Assembly (NCBI RefSeq): GCF_029227915.1
Contig: NC_079881.1
Span: 930,001-994,000, forward strand
Reading direction: 5' to 3'
From: Hydractinia symbiolongicarpus
Taxonomy: Eukaryota > Cnidaria > Hydrozoa > Anthoathecata > Hydractiniidae
Length of the DNA stretch: 64,000 bases
In this document: piece by piece, positions 34,701-48,842 of the stretch
Numbering within the stretch: position 1 is the first letter of the stretch
Layout of the letters: every line of letters starts with the position of its first letter
Program-made: the position numbers and the translations under genes
Notes under the pieces: model-generated
Told to the model about the DNA's origin: nothing
The model's input: the letters and a program-made list of their open reading frames with translations, nothing else
The model's database searches: none

Positions 34701-37700
34701 CCGGACTCGGCCGGTATAGTCAAAAGTATACAAAGAAAGTACCCTGGGAGTAAACTCATTTTCCGAACGATTTTTCAAATTATTATTTCACCACTAAAGC
34801 CCATGACACTTGTAGTTTTCTAAAATGTTTTCATTTTTGATGAGACGCTGAATAAAAGAAGTTTAATCGCCGGCAAACGAAAACCTGCGATTTCCCGTAA
34901 ATACCGGACTCGGCCCGTATATTCAAAAGTATACAAAGAAAGTACCCTGGGAGTAAACTCATTTTCCGAACGATTTTTTAAATTATTATTTCACCACTAA
35001 AACGCATGAGACTTGTAGTTTTCAGAAATGTTTTCATTTTTGATGAGACGCTTAATGAAAGTGGTTTAATCGCCGGCAAACGAAAACTCGCGCTTTCCCG
35101 TACATCCCGGGCTTGGTCCGTGTAGTCGAATGTATACAAAGAAGGTACCCTGTGAGTAAACTCATTTCCAAAACGATTTTTTAAGTTATCTTTTCACCGC
35201 TAAAACGCATGAGACTTATAGTTTTCAGAAATGTTTTTATTTTTGATGAGACGCTGAATGAAAGTGGTTTAATCGCCGGCAAACGAAACCCGCGATTTCC
35301 CGCACATCCCGGGCTTGGCCCGTATAGTCGAATGTATACAAAGAAGGTACCCTGTGAGTAAACTCATTTCCAAAACGATTTTTTAAATTATCTTTTCACC
35401 ACTAAAACGCATGAGACTTGCAGTTTTCAAAAATGTTTTCATTTTTGATGAGACGCTGAATAAAAGGAGTTTAATCGCCGGCAAACGAAAACCCGCCATT
35501 TCCCGTAAATCCGGACTCGGCCGGTATAGTCAAAAGTATACAAAGAAAGTACCCAGGGAGTAAACTCATTTCCCGAACGATTTTTCAAATTATTATTTCA
35601 CCACTAAAGCCCATGAGACTTGTAGTTTTCTAAAATGTTTTCATTTTTGATGAGACGCTGAATAAAAGAAGTTTAATCGCCGGCAAACGAAAACCTGCGA
35701 TTTCCCGTAAATACCGGACTCGGCCCGTATATTCAAAAGTATACAAAGAAAGTACCCTGGGAGTAAACTCATTTTCCGAACGATTTTTTAAATTATTATT
35801 TCACCACTAAAACGCATGAGACTTGTAGTTTTCAGAAATGTTTTCATTTTTGATGAGACGCTTAATGAAAGTGGTTTAATCGCCGGCAAACGAAAACTCG
35901 CGCTTTCCCGTACATCCCGGGCTTGGTCCGTGTAGTCGAATGTATACAAAGAAGGTACCCTGTGAGTAAACTCATTTCCAAAACGATTTTTTAAGTTATC
36001 TTTTCACCGCTAAAACGCATGAGACTTATAGTTTTCAGAAATGTTTTTATTTTTGATGAGACGCTGAATGAAAGTGGTTTAATCGCCGGCAAACGAAACC
36101 CGCGATTTCCCGCACATCCCGGGCTTGGCCCGTATAGTCGAATGTATACAAAGAAGGTACCCTGTGAGTAAACTCATTTCCAAAACGATTTTTTAAATTA
36201 TCTTTTCACCACTAAAACGCATGAGACTTGCAGTTTTCAAAAATGTTTTCATTTTTGATGAGACGCTGAATAAAAGAAGTTTAATCGCCGGCAAACGAAA
36301 ACCCGCCATTTCCCGTAAACCCCGGACTCGGCCCGTATAGTCAAAAGTATACAAAGAAAGTGCCCAGGGAGAAAGCTCATTTCCCGAACGATTTTTTAAA
36401 TTATCTTTTCACCACTAAGACGCATGAGACTTGTAGTTTTCAAAAATGTTTTCATTTTTGATGAGACGCTGAATAAAAAGAGTTTAATCGCCGGCAAACG
36501 AAAACCCGCCATTTCCCGTAAACCCCGGACTCGGCCGGTATAGTCAAAAGTATACAAAGAAAGTACCCTGGGAGTAAACTCATTTTCCGAACGATTTTTT
36601 AAATTATTATTTCACCACTAAAACGCATGAGACTTGTAGTTTTCAGAAATGTTTTCATTTTTGATGAGACGCTTAATGAAAGTGGTTTAATCGCCGGCAA
36701 ACGAAAACTCGCACTTTCCCGTACATCCCGGGCTTGGTCCGTATAGTCGAATGTATACAAAGAAGGTACCCTGTGAGTAAACTCATTTCCAAAACGATTT
36801 TTTAAATTATCTTTTCACCACTAAAACGCATGAGACTTGCAGTTTTCAAAAATGTTTTCATTTTTGATGAGACGCTGAATAAAAGAAGTTTAATCGCCGG
36901 CAAACGAAAACCCGCCATTTCCCGTAAACCCCGGACTCGGCCAGTATAGTCAAAAGTATACAAAGAAAGTACCCAGGGAGTAAGCTCATTTCCCGAACGA
37001 TTTTTTAAATTATTTTTTGACCACTAAAACGCATGAGACTTGTAGTTTTCAGAAATGTTTTCATTTTTGATGAGACGCTTAATGAAAGTGGTTTAATCGC
37101 CGGCAAACGAAAACTCGCGCTTTCCCGTACATCCCGGGCTTGGCCCGTATAGTTGAATGTATACAAAGAAGGTACCATGTGAGTAAACTCATTTCCAAAA
37201 CGATTTTTTAAATTATCTTTTCACCACTAAAACGCATGAGACTTGCAGTTTTCAAAAATGTTTTCATTTTTGACGAGACGCAGAATAAAAGAAGTTTAAT
37301 CGCCGGCAAACGAAAACCCGCCATTTCCCGTAAACCCCGGACTCGGCCCGTATAGTCAAAAGTATACAAAGAAAGTACCCAGGGAGTAAGCTCATTTCCC
37401 GAACGATTTTTTAAATTATTTTTTGACCACTAAAACGCATGAGACTTGTAGTTTACAAAAATGTTTTCATTTTTGATGAGACGCTGAATAAAAGAAGTTC
37501 AACCGCCGGCAAACGAAAACCCGCGACTTCCCGTAAATCCCCGACTCGGCCCGTATAGTCAAAAGTATACAAAGAAAGTACCCAGGGAGTAAACTCATTT
37601 CCCGAACGATTTTTTAAATTATCTTTTCACCACTAAGACGCATGAGACTTGTAGTTTTCAAAAATGTTTTCATTTTTGATGAGACGCTGAATAAAAAGAG

Positions 37701-37811
37701 TTTAATCGCCGGCAAACGAAAACCCGCCATTTCCCGTAAACCCCGGACTCGGCCGGTATAGTCAAAAGTATACAAAGAAAGTACCCTGGGAGTAAACTCA
37801 TTTTCCGAACG
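31728..37811 (+). repeat. higher-order repeat of 15 monomers (3042 bp), two tandem copies
   Basis: The offset is exactly 3042 bp for several rare variants: TTCACCGCTAAAACG near 32155 and 35197, TGCCCAGGGAGAAAGC at 33319 and 36361, and AGTTCAACCGCCGG near 34458 and 37500. The junction is near 34770. A shorter group containing GGTACCATGTGAG is repeated once more at +812 bp (about 37171 and 37983), showing a nested 4-monomer duplication at the end. Confidence 0.9.
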
Positions 37812-40800
37812 ATTTTTTAAATTATTATTTCACCACTAAAACGCATGAGACTTGTAGTTTTCAGAAATGTTTTCATTTTTGATGAGACGCTTAATGAAAG
37901 TGGTTTAATCTCCGGCAAACGAAAACTCGCGCTTTCCCGTACATCCCGGGCTTGGCCCGTATAGTTGAATGTATACAAAGAAGGTACCATGTGAGTAAAC
38001 TCATTTCCAAAACGATTTTTTAAAATATCTTTTCACCACTAAAACGCATGAGACTTGCAGTTTTCAAAAATGTTTTCATTTTTGACGAGACGCAGAATAA
38101 AAGAAGTTTAATCGCCGGCAAACGAAAACCCGCCATTTCCCGTAAACCCCGGACTCGGCCCGTATAGTCAAAAGTATACAAAGAAAGTACCCAGGGAGTA
38201 AGCTCATTTCCCGAACGATTTTTTAAATTATTTTTTGACCACTAAAACGCATGAGACTTGTAGTTTACAAAAATGTTTTCATTTTTGATGAGACGCTGAA
38301 TAAAAGAAGTTCAACCGCCGGCAAACGAAAACCCGCGACTTCCCGTAAATCCCCGACTCGGCCCGTATAGTCAAAAGTATACAAAGAAAGTACCCAGGGA
38401 GTAAACTCATTTCCCGAATGATTTTTTAAATTATTTTTTCACCACTAAAACGCATGAGATTTGTAGTTTTCAGAAATGTTTTCATTTTTGATGAGACGCT
38501 TAGTGAAAGTGGTTTAATCGCCGGCAAACGAAAACCCGCGATTTCCCGTAAATCCCGGACTCGGCCCGTATAGTCAAAAGTACACAAAGAAAGTACCCAG
38601 GGAGTAAACTCATTTCCCGAACGATTTTTTAAATTATTTTTTCACCACTAAAACGCATGAGACTTGTAGTTTTCAGAAATGTTTTCATTTTTGATGAGAC
38701 GCTTAGTGAAAGTGGTTTAATCGCCGGCAAACGAAAACCCGCGACTTCCCGTAAATCCCCGACTCGGCCCGTATAGTCAAAAGTATACAAAGAAAGTACC
38801 CAGGGAGTAAACTCATTTCCCGAATGATTTTTTAAATTATTTTTTCACCACTAAAACGCATGAGACTTGTAGTTTTCAGAAATGTTTTCATTTTTGATGA
38901 GACGCTTAGTGAAAGTGGTTTAATCGCCGGCAAACGAAAACCCGCGATTTCCCGTAAATCCCGGACTCGGCCCGTATAGTCAAAAGTATACAAAGAAAGT
39001 ACCCAGGGAGTAAACTCATTTCCCGAATGATTTTTTAAATTATTTTTTCACCACTAAAACGCATGAGATTTGTAGTTTTCAGAAATGTTTTCATTTTTGA
39101 TGAGACGCTTAGTGAAAGTGGTTTAATCGCCGGCAAACGAAAACCCGCGATTTCCCGTAAATCCCGGACTCGGCCCGTATAGTCAAAAGTACACAAAGAA
39201 AGTACCCAGGGAGTAAACTCATTTCCCGAACGATTTTTTAAATTATTTTTTCACCACTAAAACGCATGAGACTTGTAGTTTTCAGAAATGTTTTCATTTT
39301 TGATGAGACGCTTAATGAAAGTGGTTTAATCGCCGGCAAACGAAAACCCGCGACTTCCCGTAAATCCCCGACTCGGCCCGTATAGTCAAAAGTATACAAA
39401 GAAAGTACCCAGGGAGTAAACTCATTTCCCGAATGATTTTTTAAATTATTTTTTCACCACTAAAACGCATGAGACTTGTAGTTTTCAGAAATGTTTTCAT
39501 TTTTGATGAGACGCTTAGTGAAAGTGGTTTAATCGCCGGCAAACGAAAACCCGCGACTTCCCGTAAATCCCCGACTCGGCCCGTATAGTCAAAAGTATAC
39601 AAAGAAAGTACCCAGGGAGTAAACTCATTTCCCGAATGATTTTTTAAATTATTTTTTCACCACTAAAACGCATGAGACTTGTAGTTTTCAGAAATGTTTT
39701 CATTTTTGATGAGACGCTTAGTGAAAGTGGTTTAATCGCCGGCAAACGAAAACCCGCGATTTCCCGTAAATCCCGGACTCGGCCCGTATAGTCTAAAGTA
39801 CACAAAGAAAGTACCCAGGGAGTAAACTCATTTCCCGAACGATTTTTTAAATTATTTTTTCACCACTAAAACGCATGAGACTTGTAGTTTTCAGAAATGT
39901 TTTCATTTTTGATGAGACGCTTAGTGAAAGTGGTTTAATCGCCGGCAAACGAAAACCCGCGATTTCCCGTAAATCCCGGCCTCGGCCCGTATAGTCAAAA
40001 GTACACAAAGAAAGTACCCAGGGAGTAAACTCATTTCCCGAACGATTTTTTAAATTATTTTTTCACCACTAAAACGCATGAGACTTGTAGTTTTCAGAAA
40101 TGTTTTCATTTTTGATGAGACGCTTAATGAAAGTGGTTTAATCGCCGGCAAACGAAACCCGCGACTTCCCGTAAATCTCCGACTCGGCCCGTATATTCAA
40201 AAGTATACAAAGAAAGTACCCAGGGAGTAAACTCATTTCCCGAACGATTTTTTAAATTATTATTTCACCACTATAGCCAATGAGACTTGTAGTATTCAAA
40301 AATGTTTTCATTTTTGATGAGATGCTTAGTGAAAGTGGTTTAATCGCCGGCAAACGAAATTCCGCGATTTCCCGTAAATCCCGGGCTTGGCCCGTATAGT
40401 CAAAAGTATACAAAGAATTTACCCTGGGAGTAAACTCATTTCCCGAACGATTTTTTAAATTATTTTTTCACCACTAAAACGCATGAGACTTGTAGTTTTC
40501 AGAAATGTTTTCATTTTTGATGAGATGCTTAGTGAAAGTGGTTTAATCGCCGGCAAACGAAATTCCGCGATTTCCCGTAAATCCCGGGCTTGGCCCGTGT
40601 AGTCGAATGTATACAAAGAAAGTACCCAGGGAGTAAACTCATTTCCAAAACGATTTTTAAAATTATCTTTTCACCACTAAAACGCATGAGACTTGTAGTT
40701 TTCAAAAATGTTTTCATTTCTGATGAGACGCTGAATAAAAGAAGTTTAATCGCCGGCAAACGAAAACCCGCCATTTCCCGTAAACCCCGGACTCGGCCCG

Positions 40801-43497
40801 TATAGTCAAAAGTATACAAAGAAAGTACCCAGGGAGTAAACTCATTTCCCGAACGATTTTTTAAATTCTTTTTTCACCACTAAAACGCATAAGACTTGTA
40901 GTTTACAAAAATGTTTTCATTTTTGATGAGACGCTGAATAAAAGAAGTTTAATCGCCGGCAAACGAAACCCGCCATTTCCCGTAAACCCCGGACTCGGCC
41001 CGTATAGTCAAAAGTATACAAAGAAAGTACCCAGGGAGTAAACTCATTTCCAAAACGATTTTTTAAATTACCTTTTCACCACTAAAACGCATGAGACTTG
41101 TAGTTTTCAAAAATGTTTTCATTTCTGATGAGACGCTGAATAAAAGAAGTTTAATCGCCGGCAAACGAAAACCCGCCATTTCCCGTAAACCCCGGACTCG
41201 GCCCGTATAGTCAAAAGTATACAAAGAAAGTACCCAGGGAGTAAACTCATTTCCCGAACGATTATTTAAATTATTATTTCACCACTAAAGCCCACGAGAC
41301 TTGTAGTTTTTAAAAATGTTTTCATTTTTGATGAGACGCTGAATAAAAGAAGTTTAATCGCCGGCAAACGAAAACCCGCGATTTCCTGTAAGTCCCGAGC
41401 TTGGCCCGTATAGTCGAATGTATACAAAGAAGGTACCCTGTGAGTAAACTCATTTCCAAAACGATTTTTTATATTATCTTTTCACCACTAAAACGCATGA
41501 GACTTGCAGTTTTCAAAAATGTTTTCATTTTTGATGAGACGCTGAATAAAAGAAGTTTAATCGCCGGCAAACGAAAACCCGCCATTTCCCGTAAACCCCG
41601 GACTCGGCCCGTATAGTCAAAAGTATACAAAGAAAGTACCCAGGGAGTAAACTCATTTCCCGAACGATTTTTTAAATTATTTTTTCACCACTAAAACGCA
41701 TGAGACATGTAGTTTTCAGAAATGTTTTCATTTTGGATGAGACGCTGAATAAAAGAAGTTTAATCGCCGGCAAACGAAAACCCGCGATTTCCCGTAAATC
41801 CCGAGCTTGGCCCGTATAGTCAAATGTATACAAAGAAAGTACCCAGGGAGTAAACTCATTTCCCGAACGATTTTTTAAATTATTTTTTCACCACTAAAAC
41901 GCATGAGACATGTAGTTTTCAGAAATGTTTTCATTTTTGATGAGACGCTTAATGAAAGTGGTTTAATCGCCGGCAAACGAAAACCCGCGATTTCCCGTAA
42001 ATCCCGAGCTTGGCCCGTATAGTCAAAAGTACACAAAGAAAGTACCCAGGGAGTAAACTCATTTCCCGAACGATTTTTTAAATTATTTTTTCACCACTAA
42101 AACGCATGAGACTTGTAGTTTTCAGAAATGTTTTCATTTTTGATGAGACGCTTAATGAAAGTGGTTTAATCGCCGGCAAACGAAAACCCGCGACTTCCCG
42201 TAAATCCCCGACTCGGCCCGTATAGTCAAAAGTATACAAAGAAAGTACCCAGGGAGTAAACTCATTTCCCGAACGATTTTTTAAATTATTATTTCACCAC
42301 TATAGCCAATGAGACTTGTAGTATTCAAAAATGTTTTCATTCTTGATGAGACGCTGAATAAAAGAAGTTTAATCGCCGGCAAACGAAAACCCGCGATTTC
42401 CCGTAAATCCCGGATTCGGCCCGTATAGTCAAAAGTACAAAAAGAAGGTACCCAGGGAGTAAACTCATTTCCCGAACGATTTTTTAAATTATTTTTTCAC
42501 CACTAAAACGCATGAGACTTGTAGTTTTCAAAAATGTTTTCATTTTTGATGAGACGCTGAATAAAAGGAGTTTAATCGCCGGCAAACGAAAACCCGCAAT
42601 TTCCCGTAAACCCCGGACTCGGCCGGTATAGTCAAAAGTATACAAAGAAAGTACCCAGGGAGTAAACTCATTTCCCGAACGATTTTTCAAATTATTATTT
42701 CACCACTAAAGCCCATGAGACTTGTAGTTTTCTAAAATGTTTTCATTTTTGATGAGACGCTGAATAAAAGAAGTTTAATCGCCGGCAAACGAAAACCTGC
42801 GATTTCCCGTAAATACCGGACTCGGCCCGTATATTCAAAAGCATACAAAGAAAGTACCCTGGGAGTAAACTCATTTTCCGAACGATTTTTTAAATTATTA
42901 TTTCACCACTAAAACGCATGAGACTTGTAGTTTTCAGAAATGTTTTCATTTTTGATGAGACGCTTAATGAAAGTGGTTTAATCGCCGGCAAACGAAAACT
43001 CGCGCTTTCCCGTACATCCCGGGCTTGGTCCGTATAGTCGAATGTATACAAAGAAGGTACCCTGTGAGTAAACTCATTTCCAAAACGATTTTTTAAATTA
43101 TCTTTTCACCACTAAAACGCATGAGACTTATAGTTTTCAGAAATGTTTTCATTTTTGATGAGACGCTGAATGAAAGTGGTTTAATCGCCGGCAAACGAAA
43201 CCCGCGATTTCCCGCACATCCCGGGCTTGGCCCGTATAGTCGAATGTATACAAAGAAGGTACCCTGTGAGTAAACTCATTTCCAAAACGATTTTTTAAAT
43301 TATCTTTTCACCACTAAAACGCATGAGACTTGCAGTTTTCAAAAATGTTTTCATTTTTGATGAGACGCTGAATAAAAGAAGTTTAATCGCCGGCAAACGA
43401 AAACCCGCCATTTCCCGTAAACCCCGGACTCGGCCCGTATAGTCAAAAGTATACAAAGAAAGTGCCCAGGGAGAAAGCTCATTTCCCGAACGATTTT
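37812..43497 (+). repeat. satellite stretch, mixed, with 3-4 monomer local repeats
   Basis: GAGATTTGTAG recurs at about 38457 and 39066 (609 bp, 3 monomers). Near 40.27 and 42.30 kb the rarer monomer with CACTATAGCCAATGAG appears; it later marks the 48-59 kb units. No gene is seen. Confidence 0.75.
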
Positions 43498-46400
43498 TTA
43501 AATTATCTTTTCACCACTAAAACGCATGAGACTTGTAGTTTTCAAAAATGTTTTCATTTTTGATGAGACGCTGAATAAAAGGAGTTTAATCGCCGGCAAA
43601 CGAAAACCCGCCATTTCCCGTAAATCCCGGACTCGGCCGGTATAGTCAAAAGTATACAAAGAAAGTACCCAGGGAGTAAACTCATTTCCCGAACGATTTT
43701 TCAAATTATTATTTTACCACTAAAGCCCATGAGACTTGTAGTTTTCTAAAATGTTTTCATTTTTGATGAGACGCTGAATAAAAGAAGTTTAATCGCCGGC
43801 AAACGAAAACCTGCGATTTCCCCTAAATACCGGACTCGGCCCGTATATTCAAAAGTATAAAAAGAAAGTACCCTGGGAGTAAACTGATTTTCCGAACGAT
43901 TTTTTAAATTATTATTTCACCACTAAAACGCATGAGACTTGTAGTTTTCAGAAATGTTTTCATTTTTGATGAGACGCTTAATGAAAGTGGTTTAATCGCC
44001 GGCAAACGAAAACTCGCGCTTTCCCGTACATCCCGGGCTTGGTCCGTATAGTCGAATGTATACAAAGAAGGTACCCTGTGAGTAAACTCATTTCCAAAAC
44101 GATTTTTTAAATTATCTTTTCACCACTAAAACGCATGAGACTTGCAGTTTTCAAAAATGTTTTCATTTTTGATGAGACGCTGAATAAAAGAAGTTTAATC
44201 GCCGGCAAACGAAAACCCGCCATTTCCCGCGAACCCCGGACTCGGCCCGTATAGTCAAAAGTATACAAAGAAAGTACCCAGGGAGTAAGCTCATTTCCCG
44301 AACGATTTTTTAAATTATTTTTTGACCACTAAAACGCATGAGACTTGTAGTTTTCAGAAATGTTTTCATTTTTGATGAGACGCTTAATGAAAGTGGTTTA
44401 ATCGCCGGCAAACGAAAACTCGCGCTTTCCCGTACATCCCGGGCTTGGCCCGTATAGTCGAATGTATACAAAGAAGGTACCCTGTGAGTAAACTCATTTC
44501 CAAAACGATTTTTTAAATTATCTTTTCACCACTAAAACGCATGAGACTCGCAGTTTTCAAAAATGTTTTCATTTTTGACGAGACGCAGAATAAAAGAAGT
44601 TTAATCGCCGGCAAACGAAAACCCGCCATTTCCCGTAAACCCCGGACTCGGCCCGTATAGTCAAAAGTATACAAAGAAAGTACCCAGGGAGTAAGCTCAT
44701 TTCCCGAACGATTTTTTAAATTATTTTTTGACCACTAAAACGCATGAGACTTGTAGTTTACAAAAATGTTTTCATTTTTGATGAGACGCTGAAAAAAAGA
44801 AGTTTAACCGCCGGCAAACGAAAACCCGCGACTTCCCGTAAATCCCCGACTCGGCCCGTATAGTCAAAAGTATACAAAGAAAGTACCCAGGGAGTAAACT
44901 CATTTCCCGAATGATTTTTTAAATTATTTTTTCACCACTAAAACGCATGAGATTTGTAGTTTTCAGAAATGTTTTCATTTTTGATGAGACGCTTAGTGAA
45001 AGTGGTTTAATCGCCGGCAAACGAAAACCCGCGATTTCCCGTAAATCCCGGATTCGGCCCGTATAGTCAAAAGTACACAAAGAAAGTACCCAGGGAGGAA
45101 ACTCATTTCCCGAACGATTTTTTAAATTATTTTTTCACCACTAAAACGCATGAGACTTGTAGTTTTCAAAAATGTTTTCATTTTTGATGAGACGCTGAAT
45201 AAAAGGAGTTTAATCGCCGGCAAACGAAAACCCGCCATTTCCCGTAAACCCCGGACTCGGCCGGTATAGTCAAAAGTATACAAAGAAAGTACCCAGGGAG
45301 TAAACTCATTTCCCGAACGATTTTTCAAATTATTATTTCACCACTAAAGCCCATGAGACTTGTAGTTTTCTAAAATGTTTTCATTTTTGATGAGACGCTG
45401 AATAAAAGAAGTTTAATCGCCGGCAAACGAAAACCTGCGATTTCCCGTAAATACCGGACTCGGCCCGTATATTCAAAAGTATAAAAAGAAAGTACCCTGG
45501 GAGTAAACTGATTTTTCGAACGATTTTTTAAATTATTATTTCACCACTAAAACGCATGAGACTTGTAGTTTTCAGAAATGTTTTCATTTTTGATGAGACG
45601 CTTAATGAAAGTGGTTTAATCGCCGGCAAACGAAAACTCGCGCTTTCCCGTACATCCCGGGCTTGGTCCGTATAGTCGAATGTATACAAAGAAGGTACCC
45701 TGTGAGTAAACTCATTTCCAAAACGATTTTTTAAATTATCTTTTCACCACTAAAACTCATGAGACTTGCAGTTTTCAAAAATGTTTTCATTTTTGATGAG
45801 ACGCTGAATAAAAGAAGTTTAATCGCCGGCAAACGAAAACCCGCCATTTCCCGCAAACCCCGGACTCGGCCCGTATAGTCAAAAGTATACAAAGAAAGTA
45901 CCCAGGGAGTAAGCTCATTTCCCGAACGATTTTTTAAATTATTTTTTGACCACTAAAACGCATGAGACTTGTAGTTTTCAGAAATGTTTTCATTTTTGAT
46001 GAGACGCTTAATGAAAGTGGTTTAATCGCCGGCAAACGAAAACTCGCGCTTTCCCGTACATCGAGGGCTTGGCCCGTATAGTCGAATGTATACAAAGAAG
46101 GTACCCTGTGAGTAAACTCATTTCCAAAACGATTTTTTAAATTATCTTTTCACCACTAAAACGCATGAGACTCGCAGTTTTCAAAAATGTTTTCATTTTT
46201 GACGAGACGCAGAATAAAAGAAGTTTAATCGCCGGCAAACGAAAACCCGCCATTTCCCGTAAACCCCGGACTCGGCCCGTATAGTCAAAAGTATACAAAG
46301 AAAGTACCCAGGGAGTAAGCTCATTTCCCGAACGATTTTTTAAATTATTTTTTGACCACTAAAACGCATGAGACTTGTAGTTTACAAAAATGTTTTCATT

Positions 46401-46745
46401 TTTGATGAGACGCTGAATAAAAGAAGTTTAACCGCCGGCAAACGAAAACCCGCGACTTCCCGTAAATCCCCGACTCGGCCCGTATAGTCAAAAGTATACA
46501 AAGAAAGTACCCAGGGAGTAAACTCATTTCCCGAATGATTTTTTAAATTATTTTTTCACCACTAAAACGCATGAGATTTGTAGTTTTCAGAAATGTTTTC
46601 ATTTTTGATGAGACGCTTAGTGAAAGTGGTTTAATCGCCGGCAAACGAAAACCCGCGATTTCCCGTAAATCCCGGACTCGGCCCGTATAGTCAAAAGTAC
46701 ACAAAGAAAGTACCCAGGGAGTAAACTCATTTCCCGAACGATTTT
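43498..46745 (+). repeat. higher-order repeat of 8 monomers (1624 bp), two tandem copies
   Basis: ATAAAAAGAAAGTACCC recurs near 43858 and 45482, GAGACTCGCAG near 44547 and 46171, and GAGATTTGTAG near 44949 and 46573, all at an offset of 1624 bp. Confidence 0.88.
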
Positions 46746-48842
46746 TTAAATTATTTTTTCACCACTAAAACGCATGAGACTTGTAGTTTTCAGAAATGTT
46801 TTCATTTTTGATGAGGCGCTTAATGAAAGTGGTTTAATCGCCGGCAAACGAAAACCCGCGACTTCCCGTAAATCCCCGACTCGGCCCGTATAGTCAAAAG
46901 TATACAAAGAAAGTACCCAGGGAGTAAACTCATTTCCCGAATGATTTTTTAAATTATTTTTTGACCACTAAAACGCATGAGACTTGTAGTTTTCAGAAAT
47001 GTTTTCATTTTTGATGAGACGCTTAGTGAAAGTGGTTTAATCGCCGGCAAACGAAAACCCGCGATTTCCCGTAAATCCCGGACTCGGCCCGTATAGTCAA
47101 AAGTACACAAAGAAAGTACCCAGGGAGTAAACTCATTTAACGAACGATTTTTTAAATTATTTTTTCACCACTAAAACGCATGAGACTTGTAGTTTTCAGA
47201 AATGTTTTCATTTTTGATGGGACGCTGAATGAAAGTGGTTTAATCGCCGGCAAACGAAACCCGCGATTTCCCGCACATCCCGGGCTTGGCCCGTACAGTC
47301 GAATGTATACAAAGAAAGTACCCAGGTAGTAAACTCATTTCCCGAACGATTTTTTAAATTATTATTTAACCACTAAAGCCCATGAGACTTGTAGTTTTTA
47401 AAAATGTTTTCAGTTTTGATGAGACGCTGAATAAAAAGAGTTTAATCGCCGGCAAACGAAAACCCGCCATTTCCCGTAAACCCCGGACTCGGCCCGTATA
47501 GTCAAAAGTATACAAAGAAAGTACCCAGGGAGTAAGCTCATTTCCCGAACGTTTTTTTAAATTATCTTTTCACCACTAAAACGCATGAGACTTGCAGTTT
47601 TCAAAAATGTTTTCATTTTTGATGAGACGCTGAATAAAAGAAGTTTAATCGCCGGCAAACGAAAACCCGCGACTTCCCGTAAATCCCCGACTCGGCCCGT
47701 ATAGTCAAAAGTATACAAAGAAAGTACCCAGGGAGTAAACTCATTTCCCGAATGATTTTTTAAATTATTTTTTCACCACTAAAACGCATGAGACTTGTAG
47801 TTTTCAGAAATGTTTTCATTTTTGATGAGACGCTTAGTGAAAGTGGTTTAATCGCCGGCAAACGAAAACCCGCGATTTCCCGTAAATCCCGGACTCGGCC
47901 CGTATAGTCAAAAGTACACAAAGAAAGTACCCAGGGAGTAAACTCATTTCCCGAACGATTTTTTAAATTATTTTTTCACCACTAAAACGCATGAGACTTG
48001 TAGTTTTCAGAAATGTTTTCATTTTTGATGAGACGCTTAGTGAAAGTGGTTTAATCGCCGGCAAACGAAAACCCGCGATTTCCCGTAAATCCCGGCCTCG
48101 GCCCGTATAGTCAAAAGTACACAAAGAAAGTACCCAGGGAGTAAACTCATTTCCCGAACGATTTTTAAAATTATTTTTTCACCACTAAAACGCATGAGAC
48201 TTGTAGTTTTCAAAAATGTTTTCATTTTTGATGAGACGCTTAATGAAAGTGGTTTAATCGCCGGCAAACGAAACCCGCGACTTCCCGTAAATCTCCGACT
48301 CGGCCCGTATATTCAAAAGTATACAAAGAAAGTACCCAGGGAGTAAACTAGTTTCCCGAACGATTTTTTAAATTATTATTTCACCACTATAGCCAATGAG
48401 ACTTGTAGTATTCAAAAATGTTTTCATTCTTGATGAGACGCTGAATAAAAGAAGTTTAATCGCCGGCAAACGAAAACCCGCGATTTCCCGTAAATCCCGG
48501 ATTCGGCCCGTATAGTCAAAAGTATAAAAAGAAGGTACCCAGGGAGTAAACTCATTTCCCGAACGATTTTTTAAATTATTTTTTCACCACTAAAACGCAT
48601 GACACTTGTAGTTTTCAGAAATGTTTTCATTTTTGATGAGACGCTTAATGAAAGTGGTTTAATCGCCGGCAAACGAAAACCCGCGATTTCCCGTAAATCC
48701 CGGGCTTGGCCCGTATAGTCAAAAGTATACAAAGAAAGTACCCTGGGAGTAAACTCATTTCCCGAACGATTTTTTAAATTATTTTTTCACCACTAAAACG
48801 CACGAGACTTGTAGTTTTTAGAAATGTTTTCATTTTTGATGA
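46746..48842 (+). repeat. satellite stretch, mixed monomers
   Basis: About 10 monomers are related to types elsewhere in the array, including one with TTTAACGAACG (near 47136) that also occurs near 7521. No clear higher-order period and no gene are seen here. Confidence 0.7.

Noticed and set aside
41110-41220. Hammerhead ribozyme-like boxes in the monomer: CTGATGAG, then CGAAA, then a downstream GTC
   Set aside because: The boxes are in the right order, but the flanking bases do not pair: next to CTGATGAG and CGAAA only one pair forms, and the bases by GAAA and GTC do not make a stem. Most monomers have TTGATGAG. A covariance-model search would settle it.
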